This document shows positions 17,261 to 20,901 of a stretch of 20,901 nucleotides of DNA, piece by piece. The first letter of the stretch is position 1; every line of letters begins with the position of its first letter. This DNA is from Larix sibirica. Lineage: Eukaryota; Streptophyta; Pinopsida; Pinales; Pinaceae. Location of the stretch: contig NWUY0300005414.1 of assembly GCA_004151065.3 (NCBI GenBank), positions 91,662-112,562 of the forward strand, written 5' to 3'. The notes under the pieces are model-generated. The model ran no database searches and was not told where the DNA came from. It saw nothing but the letters and a program-made list of their open reading frames with translations. Both the position numbers and the translations under genes were made by a program.

Positions 17261-18547
17261 CTACCGTCTTTAGCTCCGCTCTGAGATTTGGGATTCTGAA
17301 GCAGTTTCATATCTTCCAGGCTTTTTTGTTTGCCTCGCTCAATCTCTCTTTTAGCCTCAATTTCTCTATGATACCTCTGCGACTTCCTACCTCTAGTGTT
17401 TGGTGGCTACACCACGTCCATCTCCTCAAGAGATTTCGAGGAGTTATCCAGAGACGAGGAGAGTGGGACAAAATTGTGTTTTACCTTGTCTTCCCACGAA
17501 CTACCGGGAGTCCTAGATCCGCCAATGTTTGCGCCAATCAACTCCTCTCTGGGGGAAGAGGGTTTCTTCCTTACCTGGTTCCACTGTGATTGCTTCTAAC
17601 ATTGTAATTTCCCCTTCTTCTGTAGGCAAGTCCTGAAATCTATTGTTGGTTGGGTCTTCCTTAGCCTCAGAAGATGTTTCTTTGTTGGCTTTGGCTTGGG
17701 TCCCTTTGGAGGGAAGGGGTGCTGGTGTAGTTTTTCTTCCTTTTTTGATTTGCTGCCAACCTTCCTCTTGAGCTTTCTCTGGGGCTTCTTGGGATACCTT
17801 AGGGCAGTTTTTGAAAAAATGTCCATATTCATAACACTTTTTACATTTGAAAGGAAATTGCTCGTAATCTACCTGCTGCATATGTTCCCACCCATCCATA
17901 AATAGGTTAACTTCCTTCGGTAGACCTTTCTCCAATTCTAATTCTACACAGATTTTGGCACAGGAGAACAAGGGCCCTTTCGGTTCATCTTTGTCAATAT
18001 ACTTCCCAAGGGAGTTTCCAATAGCTTGTAGGGTTTCATCATTCCAACAGTGCAACGAAAAATGGGGAAGGCGAACCCAGACAGGGACCGCGGAGCGAAC
18101 ATCCTTCTCGGGATCAAAGGATAAGCTCCATCTGTTTAAGTAGAGGCCACGGGGGCCCATGAAATATGGGTTGCTTCTAAAAATGAGATCCCTATCAGCT
18201 TTGTTTTCAAATAGAAATGTAAAAAAACCCTTACCGCAAAAACAATGCTACAGACCGCTAGTGATCAGGGGCATCCAATTCTTGTTGATTCAGGCGTCCA
18301 TGGATTTTGGAGACAGCCAGATTCTAGTAAATTGACTGATCAAACCACGTTCACTCAAAGCGAGGGCTTTCAACTTGGAAGCTTTCGACAGGATCTGAAT
18401 ACGAGGGGCAACAACATGCTTGGTGAAGCTGGAATCAGACGGATCCGAAGAGGAGGTTAGAGGAGGGGTGGAGGCCACCAAGGAACGGAAGGCAGCATCC
18501 AGGAGACGCCTGCGTTCCTCAGGAGTTGGTGCTGACAGAGGATCCAT
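17227..18547 (-). pseudogene. LINE ORF1 copy 1 (DUF4283-like plus CCHC knuckle)
   Basis: Start chosen at 18547 because GCCACCATGG is a strong initiation context; an ATG at 18559 is four codons upstream. The protein has a Ser/Pro-rich N-terminus, LKALALSERGLISQFTRIWL, the DUF4283-type nucleic-acid-binding core (FTFLFENKADRDLIF, YLNRWSLSFDP, PVWVRLPHFSLHCWND, GKYIDKDE), a CCHC knuckle CKKCYEYGHFFKNC (17804-17845), and a long basic/acidic tail. Stops: TGA 18292-18290 and TAG 18250-18248. A frameshift in the C run near 17550 moves the tail to another frame (NIGGSRTPGSSWEDK ... ending TAA 17229-17227, with one TAG inside). ORF1 proteins bind element RNA. Confidence 0.8.
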
Positions 18548-18811
18548 GGTGGCCAACATAGGAGGAGCCCGCGGGAGATCCGACCGCTTACGCCAGGAGC
18601 AGGGAGCTAGGGTTCACAGGCAGTTTATATGACTTCTAATACTTGACTCTTAACCCTTTTCACATATATACACAATTTTCTTACCATTATAAAACATAAT
18701 CCTTGTAATCATTGACTTCTAACTTCATTAAAGGTTGATCTTATATATTTTGTGCCGGTTGTTATAATTTTCGTAGTGGTGTAAAATCACTATAGACTTT
18801 CCAGAGTATAA
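18548..18811 (-). other. LINE 5' leader and flank of copy 1
   Basis: From the ATG to about 18632 the sequence is GC-rich (GGTTCACAGG boundary on the plus strand) and matches copy 2 with substitutions. From about 18633 to 18811 it is AT-rich flank and matches 19758-19936 with no difference I can find apart from the first base. It ends directly at the N gap. Confidence 0.7.
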
Positions 18812-18813
18812 NN
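18812..18813. other. assembly gap (NN)
   Basis: Two ambiguous bases. Left of it the sequence ends ...CCAGAGTATA; right of it the sequence restarts inside ORF1 at a position equivalent to 17687. Confidence 0.98.
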
Positions 18814-19673
18814 GGCTTTGGCTTGGGTCCCTTTGGAGGGAAGGGGTGCTGGTGTAGTTTTTCTTCCTTTTTTGATCTGCTTCCAACCTTCCTCTTGAGC
18901 TTTATTTGGGGCTTCTTGGGATACCTTAGGGAAGTTTTTGAAAAAATGTCCATATTCATGACACTTTTTACATTTGAAAGGCAACTGCTCATAACTTCCT
19001 TCTGCATATGTTCCCACCCATCCATAAATAGGTTAACTTCCTTCAGTAGACCTTTCTCCAAGTCTACTTCTACACAGATTCTGGCACAGGAGAACAAGGT
19101 CCCTTTCGGTTCATCTTTGTCAATATACTTCCCAAGGGAGTTTCCAATAGCTTGCAGGGTTTCATCATTCCAACAGTGCAATGAAAAATGGGGAAGGCGA
19201 ACCCAGACAGGGACCGCGGAGGGAACATCCTTCTCGGGATCAAAGGATAAGCTCCATCTGTTTAAGTAGAGGCCACAGGGGCCCATGAAATATGGGTCGC
19301 TTCTAAAAATGAGATCCCTATCAGCTTTGTTTTCAAACAGAAATGTAAAAAAACCCTTACCGCAAAAACAATGCTGCAGACCCCTAGTGATCAGGGGCAT
19401 CCAATTCTTGTTGATTGAGGCATCCATGGATTTTGGAGACAGCCAGATTCTAGTAAATTGACTGATCAAACCACGTTCACTCAAAGCGAGGGCTTTCAAC
19501 TTGGAAGCTTCCGACAGGATCTGAATACGAGGGGCAACAAAATGCTTGGTGAAGCTGGCATCAGACGGATTCGAAGAGGAGGTTAGAGGAGGGGTGGAGG
19601 CCACCAAGGAACGGAAGGCAACATCCAGGAGACGCCTGCGTTCCTCAGGAGAGGGGGCCGATAGAGGACCCAT
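18814..19673 (-). pseudogene. LINE ORF1 copy 2, truncated at the gap
   Basis: Start at 19673 in the context GCCGCCATGG, equivalent to 18547. It matches copy 1 through the DUF4283-like core, and here the two stops of copy 1 are absent (Ser and Gln codons instead). Near 19000 a one-base deletion shifts the frame just before the knuckle. The knuckle in the shifted frame reads CKKCHEYGHFFKNFP, so its last Cys is Phe. The C-terminal third and ORF2 are missing because the contig begins at 18814. By eye about 45 of some 945 aligned positions differ from copy 1. Confidence 0.82.
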
Positions 19674-19757
19674 GGCGGCCAACACAGGAGGATCCCGCGG
19701 GAGATCCAACCGCTTACGCCAGGAGCATGGAGCTAGGGTTCACAGGAAGTTTATATA
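19674..19757 (-). other. LINE 5' leader, copy 2
   Basis: GC-rich leader equivalent to 18548-18632. The change to AT-rich flank near 19757 marks the probable 5' end of the LINE. Confidence 0.6.
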
Positions 19758-20901
19758 ACTTCTAATACTTGACTCTTAACCCTTTTCACATATATACACA
19801 ATTTTCTTACCATTATAAAACATAATCCTTGTAATCATTGACTTCTAACTTCATTAAAGGTTGATCTTATATATTTTGTGCCGGTTGTTATAATTTTCGT
19901 AGTGGTGTAAAATCACTATAGACTTTCCAGAGTATAAAACATGAATAAGTGCAATCTTTGCCATTATCACTTGCATTTCATTTCGCAATGAGGAACTCGA
20001 GTATATTATTTTATTTAAGATTAAAATTGCTCAACATTCATTGTACTTCTTCCTATCTAATAGGTCAAGAAATCTTTGGTCAGGCACATTTCCATGTTTT
20101 GTAATAATTAATGAACGGATAAATTTGGTAGTTAATCTCTCTAAGGTGGATCTAGTAACTTAAAGTTCCTCATCTATTAGTTGATTGTTTTATCTTCATT
20201 TCTCTATTATGGGAGATTCCATCCATTTATCATGGACAACAATATCAATGGAAGCCCAACCTAATTAACAAATGATTTGATATGCGAATACCATGTCCAC
20301 TTCTATGAGAGACTATCTTTGTTTCCAATTAGGTCCATTTATTTATTTTTGCCAATATTCCATTTCACTACCTCTTTAGTTTCAAAAGGTCTTAATGCAA
20401 TCGTTATGACTTAGCTTCACACCACTCATCAATCCATTATCTTGATGACTCCAAAAAACTCTATATTTGATTCATCCTCATTTTTTAAAGGAAACCTTCA
20501 CGAGAAATATGAAAAAGGTGCTTCCTCGTATTTGTGGATGGTATCCCAAATAAACCTATCGACATGGACTGCTACACCTAACCCAAGAGGATCTGAAAAG
20601 GACATCTATTGGCAAAGAAAATAAAGAACAAAATAGAGAATATATACTTTGTAAACAAAATTAGCCAAATTCCCAACAACATTGACAACAAGTTGTTGAA
20701 CTAACCTCTTGAACTTATATTAAACTCTTTCTCACACACACATATGGAATTTGTATCTTTACAATTATTAGTCCCTGTCACTAGCGGAGGACTATTATTT
20801 CCATTTTTTCTAATTAATTTGATTCATACGTAAAATTAAAAAAGTTAAACTTTCATTTTCCGAGAGTTCAAATAAAATAATTATTTAATTGTTAATTTTA
20901 A
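19758..20901. other. AT-rich flank to the window end, no recognised feature
   Basis: 19758-19936 duplicates the flank at 18633-18811. Beyond it I find no coding region, RNA gene or repeat. A 60-codon plus-strand ORF at 20442-20624 has no domain. Small palindromic or direct words such as CAACAA...TTGTTG near 20680 are within chance for this composition. Confidence 0.5.

Larger units (their letters stand above)
15979..18632 (-). mobile_element. L1-type LINE, 5' half (ORF1 plus endonuclease), copy 1
   Basis: Minus-strand order is 5' leader (18548-18632), ORF1 with a DUF4283-like domain and CCHC knuckle, ORF2 endonuclease, then the region leading to RT. The element is cut by the N gap exactly before the RT, so RT, zf-RVT and the 3' end are absent here. 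LINEs are usually truncated at the 5' end, so an intact 5' half lacking its 3' half suggests assembly or later rearrangement rather than insertion truncation. Confidence 0.82.
17687..19936. repeat. ~1.12-kb direct duplication across the N gap
   Basis: 17687-18811 and 18814-19936 are the same sequence in the same orientation: 3' part of the unit in ORF1, then the LINE 5' leader, then about 180 bases of AT-rich flank. The unit boundary falls exactly at the gap. Confidence 0.95.

Noticed and set aside
18823-19269. 148-codon plus-strand ORF
   Set aside because: Antisense shadow of LINE ORF1 copy 2. The same pattern occurs opposite copy 1.
20442-20624. 60-codon plus-strand ORF near the window end
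   Set aside because: Length is within chance for the composition and no motif or homologue is recognised.
1-20901. Intact tRNA or rRNA gene
   Set aside because: I scanned for cloverleaf and A/B-box pairs. Only the weak pair near 8470-8535 appeared, and it does not fold convincingly. No rRNA-like sequence was seen.

Overview
This window looks like heterochromatic or intergenic DNA from a seed plant with a large, repeat-rich nuclear genome. The evidence is its AT-rich background, several layers of decayed Ty3/gypsy and plant L1-type LINE sequence, frequent short direct duplications, and no compact gene array. The gag and LINE types would suit a gymnosperm, but I cannot prove the lineage from sequence alone. 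No complete, undamaged protein-coding gene is visible.

Layout: 1-1032 (+ strand) is a broken gag-protease remnant of a gypsy element. 1033-4126 is non-coding DNA carrying small tandem duplications. 4127-5139 (- strand) holds an orphan 52-codon ORF and a decayed RNase H domain. 5140-6611 is AT-rich, with duplications. 6612-7981 (- strand) holds two coding-like islands that can be joined in frame across a 740-base GT-AG intron; this is the only candidate for a host gene. 8357-9356 holds a possible tRNA-derived SINE head and a stop-riddled coiled-coil ORF. 9845-10850 (- strand) is the 3' end of a LINE ORF2 (zf-RVT plus RNase H).

11090-15976 (- strand) is a nearly full-length but dead Ty3/gypsy element, in the order PBS, gag, protease, RT, RNase H, integrase. 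A roughly 51-base minisatellite lies on its 5' LTR side, and no 3' LTR can be seen. A two-base N gap at 15977-15978 then joins it to an L1-type LINE (- strand, 15979-18632) that has ORF1 (DUF4283-like plus CCHC) and an endonuclease but stops just before the RT. A second N gap at 18812-18813 is followed by another copy of the same ORF1 region and its 5' flank (18814-19936). From 19937 to the end nothing is recognisable.

The recognisable proteins are self-replication functions of two retrotransposon classes, all broken, so no working pathway is encoded. The points most worth following up are the structure of the duplication across the second N gap, the minisatellite beside the gypsy gag, and the two-exon candidate at 6.6-8.0 kb.
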